This document shows positions 1 to 8,653 of a stretch of 64,000 bases of DNA, piece after piece. The stretch lies in the NCBI GenBank assembly GCA_963837775.1, contig CAWIOX010000007.1, forward strand, positions 89,483 to 153,482, in the 5' to 3' direction. Source of the stretch: CAWIOX01 sp963837775. Its GTDB lineage: Bacteria; Pseudomonadota; Gammaproteobacteria; Burkholderiales; Burkholderiaceae_D. A program made the position numbers and the translations under genes. Within the stretch, counting starts at the first letter, position 1, and every line of letters begins with the position of its first letter. Below the pieces are notes generated by a model that was given only the letters and a program-made list of their open reading frames with translations, did not search any database and was not told the DNA's origin.

Positions 1-1055
1 CCAATGAACCGTCAGCCATGACTTCAAACACGCCGACCGGCGATGAGGTTACCAGTGCTTTGAAATGCTGCTGGCTGGCACGCAGCGAATCCAGGGTGGA
101 TTGCAGTTCCGCTGTTTTGCCATTGACGCGGCGTCTGAGCGCGCTGTTCCATATCAGCATCAATACGGCGAGCGATGCCACGCCCAGCAACCAGTAGACG
201 ATGGCTTTCCCGTATTTGAAGTCGGGTTCGCGGTGCAGCGGCGAACCCAGCCATTTTTGTTCAATTTGGGCGTACTCTTCGGCGCTGATGCGCTCGAATC
301 CTTGCGCGATGAACTGATGCAGTGCCAGTTTTCCCTTGTGCGTCGCCCAGTGGAACTGGCCCGAGTAGAGCGAGGCGGAATATCTGAATTCGCTGGCGAG
401 ATTTCTCTTGTTCAGGAAATACAAGCGCAGGAGGCTTGTCCATGCAAAAGACTTTGACTTCGTTTTTTTCTGCTGCGGCAATCAGTGCCTCGTAGCTCGG
501 ATACGGCTTGAGGCTATTGATGCCGTGCTCCATCAGCCATTCAACGGCGGCGTCGCCTTCCTTCACGCCGACCGTAAATCCGTGCAGATTCTGGACCGAG
601 GCGATGCCGCCGATGCTCTTGTGAAAAAAAATCGGTACTTCAAGCGTCGCGCCGGGTTTCGAGAAGTCGTACAGCAGCGCGCGGGCTTCGGTATGGAACA
701 TCGTATCGATCACGTCGGCATCGCCGGCCTGCATGATGCGCTGGGCTTTGGCCCAGTCGGTGGCTTCCAGCCTGACCTTGACCCCGGTTTTGCTGGCCCA
801 TAAATCCCAGCTGTCTTTCAGAATTCCCTGCAGATTGCCTTCGTTGTTGCGAAATATGTAGGGCGGATAGTTGTCATCCATGACCACCGTAATCGACTGC
901 GGTGCGCTGCCCGATGCCTGTGCCAGGCTTGGGCGCTGCGCCCGGACCGGCATCAGGCATAACAGCAACATGGCAAAAACAGCAAATACGCCCAGCCGGC
1001 CAGGTCGGGAAGAGCGGGGCAGTTGCTGGTTTGCAATGTGAAATAGTGATAACAA
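1..1055 (-). CDS. Periplasmic substrate-binding-domain sensor with PAS domain (partial, frameshifted)
   Basis: The N-terminus has a hydrophobic signal segment ending near MPVRAQ, then a family 3 extracellular solute-binding domain (VVMDDNYPPYIFRN, then DVIDTMFHTEAR). After a frame break at about 421-426 the protein continues in another frame through the end of the binding domain, a membrane helix (IVYWLLGVASLAVLMLIW), a coiled linker and the start of a PAS domain (FKALVTSSPVGVFEV). The gene runs off the window edge, so the output domain (histidine kinase or GGDEF/EAL) is unseen. The break fits one extra base in CTTGTATTTC (expected CTGTATTTC). The start is a TTG at 1055, because a stop lies just upstream in frame; a later start is possible. 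It probably senses a small periplasmic ligand such as an amino acid. It is divergent from the exporter at 1250. Confidence 0.8.
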
Positions 1056-1249
1056 AATGATATCGCTTTATCAGCAGCGATCCCGCCGGCGGATCGCTGG
1101 GTTGATGAGGTGTTTACTCGCATTGATTGTATTGTATTTTGGTAATATGTTTTTCTTGCTCCAGTAAATTTAGACAGTGGTGCCGGCAACACGAGCACCG
1201 TTGATTTCCTGAATATCAGGCGCTGCCGTTTCATCTACCAAAATTGCCC

Positions 1250-2128
1250 ATGTCCCCGACCCGACTGATCCTGTTGACCCTGTTCGCGATGCTGTCTTTT
1301 GCCGGCAATTCGGTGCTATGCCGCCTTGCGCTGCGGCAGACCGCAATCGATGCCGCCAGCTTCACGACGATCCGTTTGCTGTCCGGGGCGCTGATGCTGG
1401 CCCTGCTGGTTCATTTTCGTCGTCCCGCTGCCACCGTGGCTGCCGGTGCGCCGGGCGGCAAGCGCGGCATCGGCGGCAACTGGCCATCGGCCTGTGCGCT
1501 GTTTGCCTATGCCGGCGGTTTTTCGTTTGCCTATCTGAGCTTGCCGACCGGCACCGGCGCCTTGCTGCTGTTCGGCGCGGTGCAGGCGACCATGATTTTG
1601 GCCGGATTGTGGTCCGGCGAGCGGTTCAGCGCGCGCCAGGCGGGCGGCTTGGCGCTGGCGCTGGCCGGGCTGGTCGCGATCATGCTGCCGGGTCTGTCGG
1701 CGCCGCCGCTGGGAGGTGCTTTGCTGATGTTGTCGGCCGGCATCGCCTGGGGCATCTATTCGCTGCGCGGGCGCGGCGTGGCCGATCCGGCCGGTGCGAC
1801 GGCCGGCAACTTCTTGCGGGCCGCGCCCTTGTCGCTGCTGCTGAGCGCCGTGCTGCTGGCGCAACAGCAACTGGATCGCCTGGGTATGCTGTACGCAGTG
1901 CTGTCCGGCGCGCTTGCGTCGGGCATCGGCTATGCGGTCTGGTACGCGGCGCTGCGCGGACTGACGGCAACCCGTGCGGCATCGGTGCAATTGAGCGTGC
2001 CGGTCATCGCGGCGCTGGCGGGGGTGCTGTTCCTGCATGAGCCGATCAGCTTGCGCCTGCTGCTGGCCTCGGTGGCGATTCTGGGCGGGATTGCGCTGGT
2101 GGTGTTCGAGCGGCGGCCGGCCGCCTGA
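1250..2128 (+). CDS. DMT-superfamily (EamA) exporter
   Basis: A 292-residue polytopic inner-membrane protein with about ten hydrophobic helices in two repeats (opening LILLTLFAMLSFAGNSVLC; second half starting near LGGALLMLSAGIAWGIYSLRG). This is the drug/metabolite transporter architecture, usually small-molecule or amino-acid efflux; the substrate cannot be read from the sequence. I chose the ATG at 1250 rather than the in-frame TTG at 1244. It is convergent with eno; a perfect 10-bp hairpin lies between the two stop codons. It is divergent from the sensor at 1055, with about 190 bp between starts, so co-regulation by that sensor is possible but unproven. The reading frame is intact. Confidence 0.85.
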   Translation: MSPTRLILLTLFAMLSFAGNSVLCRLALRQTAIDAASFTTIRLLSGALMLALLVHFRRPAATVAAGAPGGKRGIGGNWPSACALFAYAGGFSFAYLSLPTGTGALLLFGAVQATMILAGLWSGERFSARQAGGLALALAGLVAIMLPGLSAPPLGGALLMLSAGIAWGIYSLRGRGVADPAGATAGNFLRAAPLSLLLSAVLLAQQQLDRLGMLYAVLSGALASGIGYAVWYAALRGLTATRAASVQLSVPVIAALAGVLFLHEPISLRLLLASVAILGGIALVVFERRPAA

Positions 2129-2129
2129 T

Positions 2130-2155
2130 GGCCCCGATATGCCGCTATCGGGGCC
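2130..2155. terminator. Hairpin between convergent exporter gene and eno
   Basis: Perfect inverted repeat GGCCCCGATA / TATCGGGGCC with a 6-base loop, between the stop codons of two convergent genes. There is no T-run on either side, so it may act as a 3'-end stabiliser rather than a classical intrinsic terminator. Confidence 0.5.
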
Positions 2156-2168
2156 GGTCTGGTTCTGC

Positions 2169-3452
2169 TTACTTCAAGTTGTAGAACGCATCACGCCCCG
2201 GATAGCTGGCGATGTCGCCCAGGTCTTCCTCGATGCGCAGCAGCTGGTTGTACTTCGCCATCCGGTCCGAACGCGACATCGAGCCGGTCTTGATCTGCAG
2301 CGCATTGGTGCCGACCGCGATGTCGGCGATGGTCGAGTCCTCGGTCTCGCCCGAGCGGTGCGAGATCACCGCGGTGTAGCCGGCGCGCTTGGCCATCTCG
2401 ATCGCGGCGAAGGTTTCGGTCAGGGTGCCGATCTGGTTGATCTTGATCAGGATCGAGTTGGCGATGCCCTTCTGGATCCCTTCCTTCAGGATCTTGGTGT
2501 TGGTGACGAACAGGTCGTCGCCGACCAGCTGCACCTTCTGGCCCAGCGCCTTGGTCAGGATCGCCCAGCCTTCCCAGTCGTTTTCGCCCATCGCGTCTTC
2601 GATCGAGATGATCGGGTACTTGTCGCACCAGGTTTCCAGCAGGTTGGTGAATTCGGTGGCGGTCAGGGTCAGGCCTTCGCCTGCCAGATGGTATTTGCCG
2701 TCCTTGTAGAATTCGCTGGCCGCGCAGTCCAGCCCCAGTGCGATCTGGGTGCCCGGCTCGTAGCCGGCTTCTTCGATCGCCTGGATGATCAGCTTGATCG
2801 CTTCTTCATGGCTGGACACCGACGGCGCGAAACCGCCTTCGTCGCCGACCGCGGTGGTCAGGCCCTTGCCGTGCAGGATCTTTTTCAGCGTGTGGAACAC
2901 TTCGGCGCCGTAGCGGATCGCTTCCCTGAAGCTCGGTGCGCCGAGCGGGATGATCATGAATTCCTGGATGTCGAGGTTGTTGTCGGCATGGGCGCCGCCG
3001 TTGATCACGTTCATCATCGGCACCGGCATCTGCATCGCGCCGGAGCCGCCGAAATAGCGGTACAGCGGCAGGCCGGCTTCTTCGGCGGCGGCCTTGGCCA
3101 CTGCCATCGACACTGCCAGCATCGCGTTGGCGCCCAGGCGCGACTTGTTTTCGGTGCCGTCGAGGTCGATCAGCGTGCGGTCCAGGAACGCCTGTTCATT
3201 CGCGTCCAGGCCCATGATCGCTTCCGAGATTTCGGTATTGATGTGTTCGCAGGCTTTCAGCACGCCCTTGCCGAAGTAGCGGCTCTTGTCGCCGTCGCGC
3301 AGTTCGATCGCTTCGCGCGAGCCGGTCGAGGCGCCGGACGGCACTGCCGCGCGGCCCATCACGCCGGATTCCAGCAGGACGTCGCATTCGACGGTAGGGT
3401 TGCCGCGTGAATCGAGTATTTCGCGGCCGATGACATCAACGATTGCGCTCAT
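2169..3452 (-). CDS. eno: Enolase
   Basis: Phosphopyruvate hydratase, converting 2-phosphoglycerate to phosphoenolpyruvate in glycolysis; cytosolic. The 427-residue protein begins MSAIVDVIGREILDSRGNPT and carries the expected PSGASTGSREA loop, the Mg-binding acidic residues (LDCAASEF, SIEDAMGENDW, LVGDDLFVTN) and the catalytic region SHRSGETEDSTIADIAV. Length is normal for bacterial enolase. The reading frame is open for 33 more codons upstream, but the ATG at 3452 is the family start. Pyruvate kinase lies 111 bp upstream on the same strand, so the two lower-glycolysis enzymes may be co-expressed; a P-type palindrome sits in the gap. Intact. Confidence 0.97.
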   Translation of the reverse strand: MSAIVDVIGREILDSRGNPTVECDVLLESGVMGRAAVPSGASTGSREAIELRDGDKSRYFGKGVLKACEHINTEISEAIMGLDANEQAFLDRTLIDLDGTENKSRLGANAMLAVSMAVAKAAAEEAGLPLYRYFGGSGAMQMPVPMMNVINGGAHADNNLDIQEFMIIPLGAPSFREAIRYGAEVFHTLKKILHGKGLTTAVGDEGGFAPSVSSHEEAIKLIIQAIEEAGYEPGTQIALGLDCAASEFYKDGKYHLAGEGLTLTATEFTNLLETWCDKYPIISIEDAMGENDWEGWAILTKALGQKVQLVGDDLFVTNTKILKEGIQKGIANSILIKINQIGTLTETFAAIEMAKRAGYTAVISHRSGETEDSTIADIAVGTNALQIKTGSMSRSDRMAKYNQLLRIEEDLGDIASYPGRDAFYNLK

Positions 3453-3483
3453 GAGTTTCATTCCTGTTGTTAGGTTAGGTATT

Positions 3484-3503
3484 GTAGGGCGGGTGCAACC
3501 CGC
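3484..3503. repeat. P-family palindromic repeat, single arm (copy 1)
   Basis: GTAGGGCGGGTGCAACCCGC lies between pyk and eno. The GCGGGTTGCACCCGC-type palindrome recurs at 5187, 6914, 34454 and, in a GTGCGC variant, 51213. It could act as a bound protein site or REP-like element. Confidence 0.6.
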
Positions 3504-3563
3504 GCATTGACCGATGAGCGCGAGGATGCGGCTGCACACTTTTCGTCGCATAATACGGCTTGA

Positions 3564-5003
3564 TCAGCGTTCGCCGATGCGCATGATCTTCAAGGCGTTG
3601 GTGCCGCCGACCTGGCCCATCGGATCGCCCCAGGTGACGACGATCAGGTCGCCGTTTTGCACGATGCCTTTGGCCAGCAGCATCTCTTCGGTCGCCTGCA
3701 ACACCACTTCGCTGTCGTTCGATGGCACCACGCCCAGCGTGCGCACATTGCGGTACAGCGCGACCTTGCGCTGGGTGGCAACGCTGGAGGTGATCGCGAA
3801 AATCGGGATGTCGATGTTGTTGCGGCTCATCCACAGCGCGGTCGAGCCGGATTCGGTCAGTGCGGCAATCGCCTTCACGCGCAGGTGATGTGCGGTAAAC
3901 AGCGCGCCATACGCGATCGATTGATCGATGCGGGTGAAGGTGACATTGAGGAAATCGGCATCGAGCTTGCAGACGTCCGATTTTTCCGCTTCCAGGCAAA
4001 TCGCCGCCATCGCGGCGACCGTTTCCAGCGGATATTTGCCGGATGCGGTTTCGGCCGAGGTCATCACCGCATCGGTGCCGTCCAGCACCGCATTCGCGAC
4101 GTCGGACACTTCGGCCCGGGTCGGGATCGCATTGACGATCATCGACTCCATCATCTGGGTCGCGGTAATGGCCAGCTTGTTGGACGCGCGCGCCATCTTG
4201 ATCATGCGCTTTTGCAGGCCGGGCACTGCCGCGTTGCCGACTTCGACCGCCAGATCGCCGCGCGCGACCATGATGCCGTCGGATGCGTCGATGATTTCCT
4301 GCAAGGCCGGGATCGCTTCGGCGCGTTCGATCTTGGCGATCATCAGCGGCTTGTGGTCATACGCTTCGCCGGCGATGTTCGCCAGCTGGCGCGCCATTTC
4401 CATGTCGGTCGCGTTTTTCGGGAACGAGATCGCGACATAATCGGCCTGGAAGCTCATCGCGGTCTTGATGTCTTCCATGTCCTTGGCGGTCAGCGCCGGC
4501 GCCGACAGCCCGCCGCCCTGGCGGTTGATGCCCTTGTTGTTCGACAGCACGCCGCCGATCTTGACCGTGGTGTGGATCGCGCTGCCGACCACCTTGTCGA
4601 CCACCAGCACGATCAGGCCGTCGTTGAGCAACAGCACGTCGGCCGGCTTCAGGTCGCGCGGCAATTCCTTGTAGTCGAGGCCGACGCGTTCCTGGTTGCC
4701 CAGTTCGCAGGCGGCGTCGAGAATGAATTGATCGCCTTCGACCAGTTCGATCTGGCCGTTCTCGAACTTGCCGACCCGGATCTTCGGTCCTTGCAGGTCG
4801 GCCATGATCGCCACTTCGCGGCCGCAAGCGGCTGCCGCCTGACGCACCAGGCTGGCGCGGTCGATATGGTCCTGTGCCTTGCCGTGCGAGAAATTCAGGC
4901 GCACCACGTCCACCCCGGCCGCAATCATGCGGGTGAGCGTGTTCAGGTCGCTGGAGGCGGGGCCGATGGTGGAAACGATTTTGGTGGCGCGGGTCAGGGT
5001 CAT
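3564..5003 (-). CDS. pyk: Pyruvate kinase
   Basis: Transfers phosphate from phosphoenolpyruvate to ADP, the last step of glycolysis. The 479-residue protein opens TRATKIVSTIGPASSD and has the RLNFSHG motif, the active-site segment IMVARGDLAVEVG, the LAITATQMMESMI motif and the regulatory C-terminal domain (KAIAALTESGSTALWMSR). Length is typical of the bacterial PykA/PykF type. The start ATG at 5003 is supported by an upstream AGGAAG-like ribosome site. It lies directly upstream of eno on the same strand. The 356-bp gap upstream (5004-5359) holds no gene, only a P-type and an R-type repeat. Intact. Confidence 0.96.
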   Translation of the reverse strand: MTLTRATKIVSTIGPASSDLNTLTRMIAAGVDVVRLNFSHGKAQDHIDRASLVRQAAAACGREVAIMADLQGPKIRVGKFENGQIELVEGDQFILDAACELGNQERVGLDYKELPRDLKPADVLLLNDGLIVLVVDKVVGSAIHTTVKIGGVLSNNKGINRQGGGLSAPALTAKDMEDIKTAMSFQADYVAISFPKNATDMEMARQLANIAGEAYDHKPLMIAKIERAEAIPALQEIIDASDGIMVARGDLAVEVGNAAVPGLQKRMIKMARASNKLAITATQMMESMIVNAIPTRAEVSDVANAVLDGTDAVMTSAETASGKYPLETVAAMAAICLEAEKSDVCKLDADFLNVTFTRIDQSIAYGALFTAHHLRVKAIAALTESGSTALWMSRNNIDIPIFAITSSVATQRKVALYRNVRTLGVVPSNDSEVVLQATEEMLLAKGIVQNGDLIVVTWGDPMGQVGGTNALKIMRIGER

Positions 5004-5186
5004 AGCGGGACTTCCTTAGGATGGGCCGCAAGCGACGCTCACGGATGTAGTAATATTTCAGTAAAAAATACAATTTAGCTGATCGCGATAGTACATCATG
5101 CTTCAAATGTAGTAAATATACATATAATTATTATTTTGGCGCTTCGAGCGTTTCCGTAGCGCAGGCCTGTGCGGTGGCCGCCAAGG

Positions 5187-5236
5187 AGGGCGGATGCGAC
5201 CCGGGATTGCCCGATAGCGCGGCTTGCACCCGCCCT
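5187..5236. repeat. P-family palindromic repeat, two arms (copy 2)
   Basis: Arms AGGGCGGATGCGACCCGG and GCGGCTTGCACCCGCCCT face each other across a short spacer in the pyk-glpK gap. It is a degenerate two-arm form of the element seen intact at 6914-6975. Confidence 0.5.
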
Positions 5237-5279
5237 GCAAGGTGGCAATTGCGATCCCGAAATGACACCGTCAAAGCGA

Positions 5280-5364
5280 TCATTTCAGGGGGGTATGGTC
5301 ATAAATAGTGGCATTCCCGCACGGGTTCATTGGGCCTTTAAAAATACACGGGGGAGTAATTATT
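5280..5364 (+). repeat. R-family element, copy R1
   Basis: Member of a seven-copy family: GGGGGTAT, then exactly 43 bases including CCGC, then AAAAATAC, 8 bases, and GTA(T)TTTT. Here GTAT is at 5293-5296, AAAAATAC at 5340-5347 and GTAA at 5356-5359. It shares the CCGCACGG...TTCATTGGG segment with R3. It lies beyond the 3' end of glpK. Together with the P element it accounts for most of the gene-free stretch 5004-5359. Confidence 0.75.
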
Positions 5365-6854
5365 TTGCCTCTAAACCGGCTTGAGCTGCCCGATCGCGCG
5401 TTTCCCAGCGCTGCATCAGCGCCTGGGCCTGATCGCGGCTGATCGCCGGCTCGAACACGCGGTCGACCCGCCATTGCGATGCCAGCTCTGCGGTGTCGCG
5501 GTACACGCCTGTGGCCAGGCCGGCCAGGTAGGCGGCGCCGAGCGCGGTGGTTTCGGTGACTTGCGGCCGCAGCACCGGGATGCCGAGCAGGTCGGCCTGA
5601 AATTGCAGCAGCAGCGCATTGGCGGACGCGCCGCCGTCGACCCGCAGTTCGGTGATCGGCGCCGTGGCGTCGCGCTGCATCGCCTGCAGCAGCGCGGCGC
5701 TCTGGAACGCGATCGACTCCAGCGCCGCGCGCGCGATATGGGCGACCGTGCTGCCGCGGCTCAGGCCCAGGATCGCGCCCTTGGCGGACGGCACCCAGTA
5801 CGGCGCGCCCAGGCCGGTAAACGCGGGCACGAACACCACGCCACCGGAATCCGGCACCGAGGCCGCCAGCGCTTCGATGTCGGCGGCATCCTTGATCGCC
5901 TTGAGGCCGTCGCGCAGCCATTGCACCACCGCGCCGCCGATGAAGACGCTGCCTTCCAGCGCATATTGCTTGCGGGTGCCGAGCTGGCAGGCGGCGGTGC
6001 TGATCAGCCCATTCTGGGAGTCGGCGCAGTCGTCGCCGGTATTGAGCAGCATGAAGCAGCCGGTGCCGTAGGTATTCTTGGCCATGCCGGGTTGGAAGCA
6101 GGCCTGTCCGAACAGCGCCGCCTGCTGGTCGCCGGCGATGCCGGCGATCGTCACCGCATGGCCCAGCCAGTGCGGGTCGGTCGCGCCGAACAGGTGGCTC
6201 GACGGCTGCACCTGCGGCAGCACTTGCGGCGGGATATCCAGCCATTGCAGCAATTCCTCGTCCCAGCAGCCGTCATGGATATTCCACAGCATGGTGCGCG
6301 ACGCGTTAGTCACATCGGTCACGTGCAGGCGGCCGCCAGTCAGGTTCCAGACCAGCCACGCATCGACGGTGCCGAAGGCCAGTTCGCCGCGCCGCGCGCG
6401 TTCGCGCGCGCCATCGACATGGTCGAGTATCCATGCGCAGCTTGGTCGCCGAAAAATACGGGTCCAGCACCAGCCCGGTCTTGCGCCGGATGCTGTCGGC
6501 CAGTCCCTGGCTGCGCAATTCTGCGCACAGCGCTTCGGTGCGGCGGTCTTGCCAGACGATCGCATTGAAGATCGGCGTGCCCGTGCTGCGCTCCCACACC
6601 ACGGTGGTTTCGCGCTGGTTGCTGATGCCCAGTGCGGCCAGCTGATCGGCCCTGATGCCGGCCTTGGCCAGCACTTCGCGGCAGGTCGCCAGCTGGCTTT
6701 GCCACAGCGCCATCGGGTCATGTTCGACCCAGCCCGGCTGCGGAAAGAGTTGTTTGAATTCCTGCTGCGCCATCGCAACAATTTCGCCGCTGTCTGCGAA
6801 CACGATGCTGCGTGAACTCGACGTGCCCTGATCCAATGCCAGCAGATAAGTCAT
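5360..6854 (-). CDS. glpK: Glycerol kinase (one frameshift)
   Basis: ATP-dependent phosphorylation of glycerol to glycerol-3-phosphate, feeding GlpD. N-terminal part: TYLLALDQGTSSSRS with the phosphate-binding DQGTSSSR motif, and GISNQRETTVVW. After a frame change near 6434 the protein continues through NASRTMLWNI, GDQQAALFGQ, FTGLGAPYW and DGGASANALLLQFQADLLG to the stop at 5360. The break fits one inserted base (GCGCATGG, expected GCGCTGG); total length is 3n+1 and the restored protein of about 498 residues is normal for GlpK. I prefer the ATG at 6854 over 6860 because GGA is then correctly spaced. glpD lies upstream on the same strand, separated by an insertion sequence. Confidence 0.92.
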
Positions 6855-6913
6855 GGTCATTCCAGTCGCTCAAAAACCGAGATGATCCATTGTCCACGAA
6901 AGCTACGAAAAAA

Positions 6914-6975
6914 AGTAGGATGGGTGCAACCCATCACGATCAACCGCCTAAGTGATGGGTTGCACCCATCCTACT
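6914..6975. repeat. P-family palindromic repeat, full two-arm form (copy 3)
   Basis: Perfect 24-bp inverted arms (AGTAGGATGGGTGCAACCCA and on to TCAC, with its complement) separated by 14 bases, immediately upstream of glpK. Each arm also contains a smaller palindrome (GGGTGCAACCC). Transcribed, it would form a very stable hairpin in the glpK leader. Confidence 0.8.
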
Positions 6976-7419
6976 ATGATTCGAGTCAAGAGTCTTTTGG
7001 CAATTAATCCAATCCGCATTGCAATCACTGGCTGACGCTGGTGCATGGCGCAAGTCGCACTCTTGGCTGGCGAGCCGACTGCCAGCGAGGTTATTCTGTC
7101 TGCTGCGGCTGCACAATACATTGCTTCTGTCTCTCAGTCGTGTCATGCACGCCGTTTGAAGCTCCCGGTCATCGCTGTGAGACCTGACGTCTCCACTTCT
7201 ATCCGCTGGCTTTTGATCCAGCCTGATCCTGCATGCGCTCTTCGCTCAGGTGACCGTGATTGGAACAAGCCCCATCTACTAAGGTCGGTTGCCTGTGCAA
7301 CCAGGGTGGGTAACGGGCCTGTCCACTTCCAACTCTTTATGCTTGACGCGCCGATCGTCCTTCTTTAATGTTTTCGTGCAATCCTGTTGTTGCTTTCACT
7401 CTTCGGCTGATGCTTTGTT
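6976..7419 (-). other. Non-coding flank of IS110-type transposase (candidate bridge-RNA region)
   Basis: This 444-bp stretch lies 3' of the transposase and upstream of glpK. I see no convincing gene: the best frame on the plus strand (7045-7368) has no family resemblance. IS110/IS1111-family elements are known to carry a long non-coding end encoding the bridge/seek RNA that guides recombination, in the right end for the IS1111 group. Position and length suit that, but I could not define the element end or fold the RNA by eye. Confidence 0.35.
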
Positions 7420-8650
7420 TCACGGTGCCAAGGCCGCTTTCATCGCCGCACCTTCTGGTACCACGCCGTCCTTCAGATAGCGCCACAGGGCGATGACCAG
7501 GCGCCGCGCCACCGCGACGATGGCGATCCTGCGGCCGCGCTTGTTCGGCCGCACCCCTGTGTGCGTTGCGCGAACCAGTGCGCCAGGCCGCTGTCAGGCT
7601 GGTAGCGCAGCCACAGCCACGCCATTTCGATCAACAGCGCCCGCACTCGCCGGTTGCCTTGCTTGCTGATGCCTTGATCGACCCGGCTTTCGCCGCTGTC
7701 GTAGGGTTGCGGCACCAGCCCGACACAGGCACCGACTTGCCGTCGGTTGCCAAAGTCGCGCCAGAACAATTCCAGCACCAGCCGCATTGCACCAGTCTGG
7801 CCTATGGCCTTGAGCTTCATCAGCGCCATGATGCGTTCCTGCACGGACTCAGGTAACTGCCGGACCAGGTTTTTTTCCAGCCCCGCCAATTGCTGTTGCG
7901 CCAGCGCCAGCCGTTCACATCCCGCTGCAGTCGCTCAACGAGTTCCTGCGGCAGTGCCGCGCCGTCATGGCATCGGATAGCGCCACATTGCAGGCGCTTG
8001 GCAAAATCCCCTTCGACGCGATCCCAACAGCCGACTGTGCACAGTAATTTGCGGATCCGGTCCCGGTGTTGCCCCGTTTCTTTCTGCAATTCGCCCCGGT
8101 CGCGCGCAGACTGCCGTTGCGCTTCGGCGTCCGGCGTTGGTATCCGGATCACGTGCATCCGGTCGCGTTCGCCGCGCAGCCACGCGCGCAGGCTGGTGAC
8201 CAGTTTGATGGCATCGAGCCGGTCGGTCTTGGCGCGCCGCGCATGCCGCTCCACCGGGATGCTGGCGGGGTCAACCACCAGCGTTTCATAACCCAGCTTC
8301 GATAAGGCTCGGCAGATCCAGAACCCGTCTTGACCCGCTTCATACAGTACGACCACCCGGCAACCCGGCGGCAGCTGCCATTTCACTTTCTGGGCTTCGA
8401 TCACCGCCACTGTTTCGGCCAGGCGCTGCGCCGCGTCTTCGCTTGAGGCGTTATGGATCGCCGGCGTGTCACGCTTGCCGTCGTGCAATGCCACCTTCCA
8501 GCTCCCTTTCGACAATTCCAGCGATACCGCCAAAATTTCTGTGTCCAGCGTAAAATCTTTGCTTGAGTCGGTTGCATTTCGCTCTCTTAAGTGATGTTCC
8601 CACATTTTAAGGATCGATTTGCTGCGGTCTTTTAAATCATAGGATCTACA
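6980..8650 (-). mobile_element. IS110-family insertion sequence between glpD and glpK (ends approximate)
   Basis: A DEDD-type transposase locus sits between two genes normally adjacent in a glp operon. The left boundary is within about 50 bp of the glpD stop and the right boundary is somewhere before the P repeat. IS110 members lack clear terminal inverted repeats, so exact ends cannot be placed from one copy. Confidence 0.6.
7420..8605 (-). CDS. IS110-family transposase (frame-broken)
   Basis: The N-terminal DEDD RuvC-like domain is recognisable: FTLDTEILAVSLELSKGSWK, VVLYEAGQDGFWICRALS and VDPASIPVERHARRAKTDRLDA. The C-terminal Tnp_20 domain follows (LMKLKAIGQTGAMRLVLELF, FGNRRQVGACVGLVPQPYDS, ISKQGNRRVRALLIEMAW), ending ALWRYLKDGVVPEGAAMKAALAP at the stop 7420. 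Two frame changes, near 7912 and near 7555, break it into three pieces. Given how common breaks are in this window I cannot say whether the element is truly dead. The ATG at 8605 has no obvious ribosome site. Its insertion probably affects glpK expression from the glpD promoter. Confidence 0.85.
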
Positions 8651-8653
8651 AGG

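Noticed and set aside
2037..3410. Long open frame (457 codons) on the plus strand opposite eno
   Set aside because: Shadow of the high-GC coding strand; low-complexity composition with many Arg, Gln, Asp, His and no family resemblance. The same applies to the long opposite-strand frames at 3657-5078 (pyk), 28690-30291 (tyrS/dtd), 45255-46418 (valS) and 49057-51180 (thiC).
7045..7368. 107-codon frame in the IS flank
   Set aside because: No ribosome site, no similarity and it lies in a region better explained as the non-coding end of an IS110-type element.
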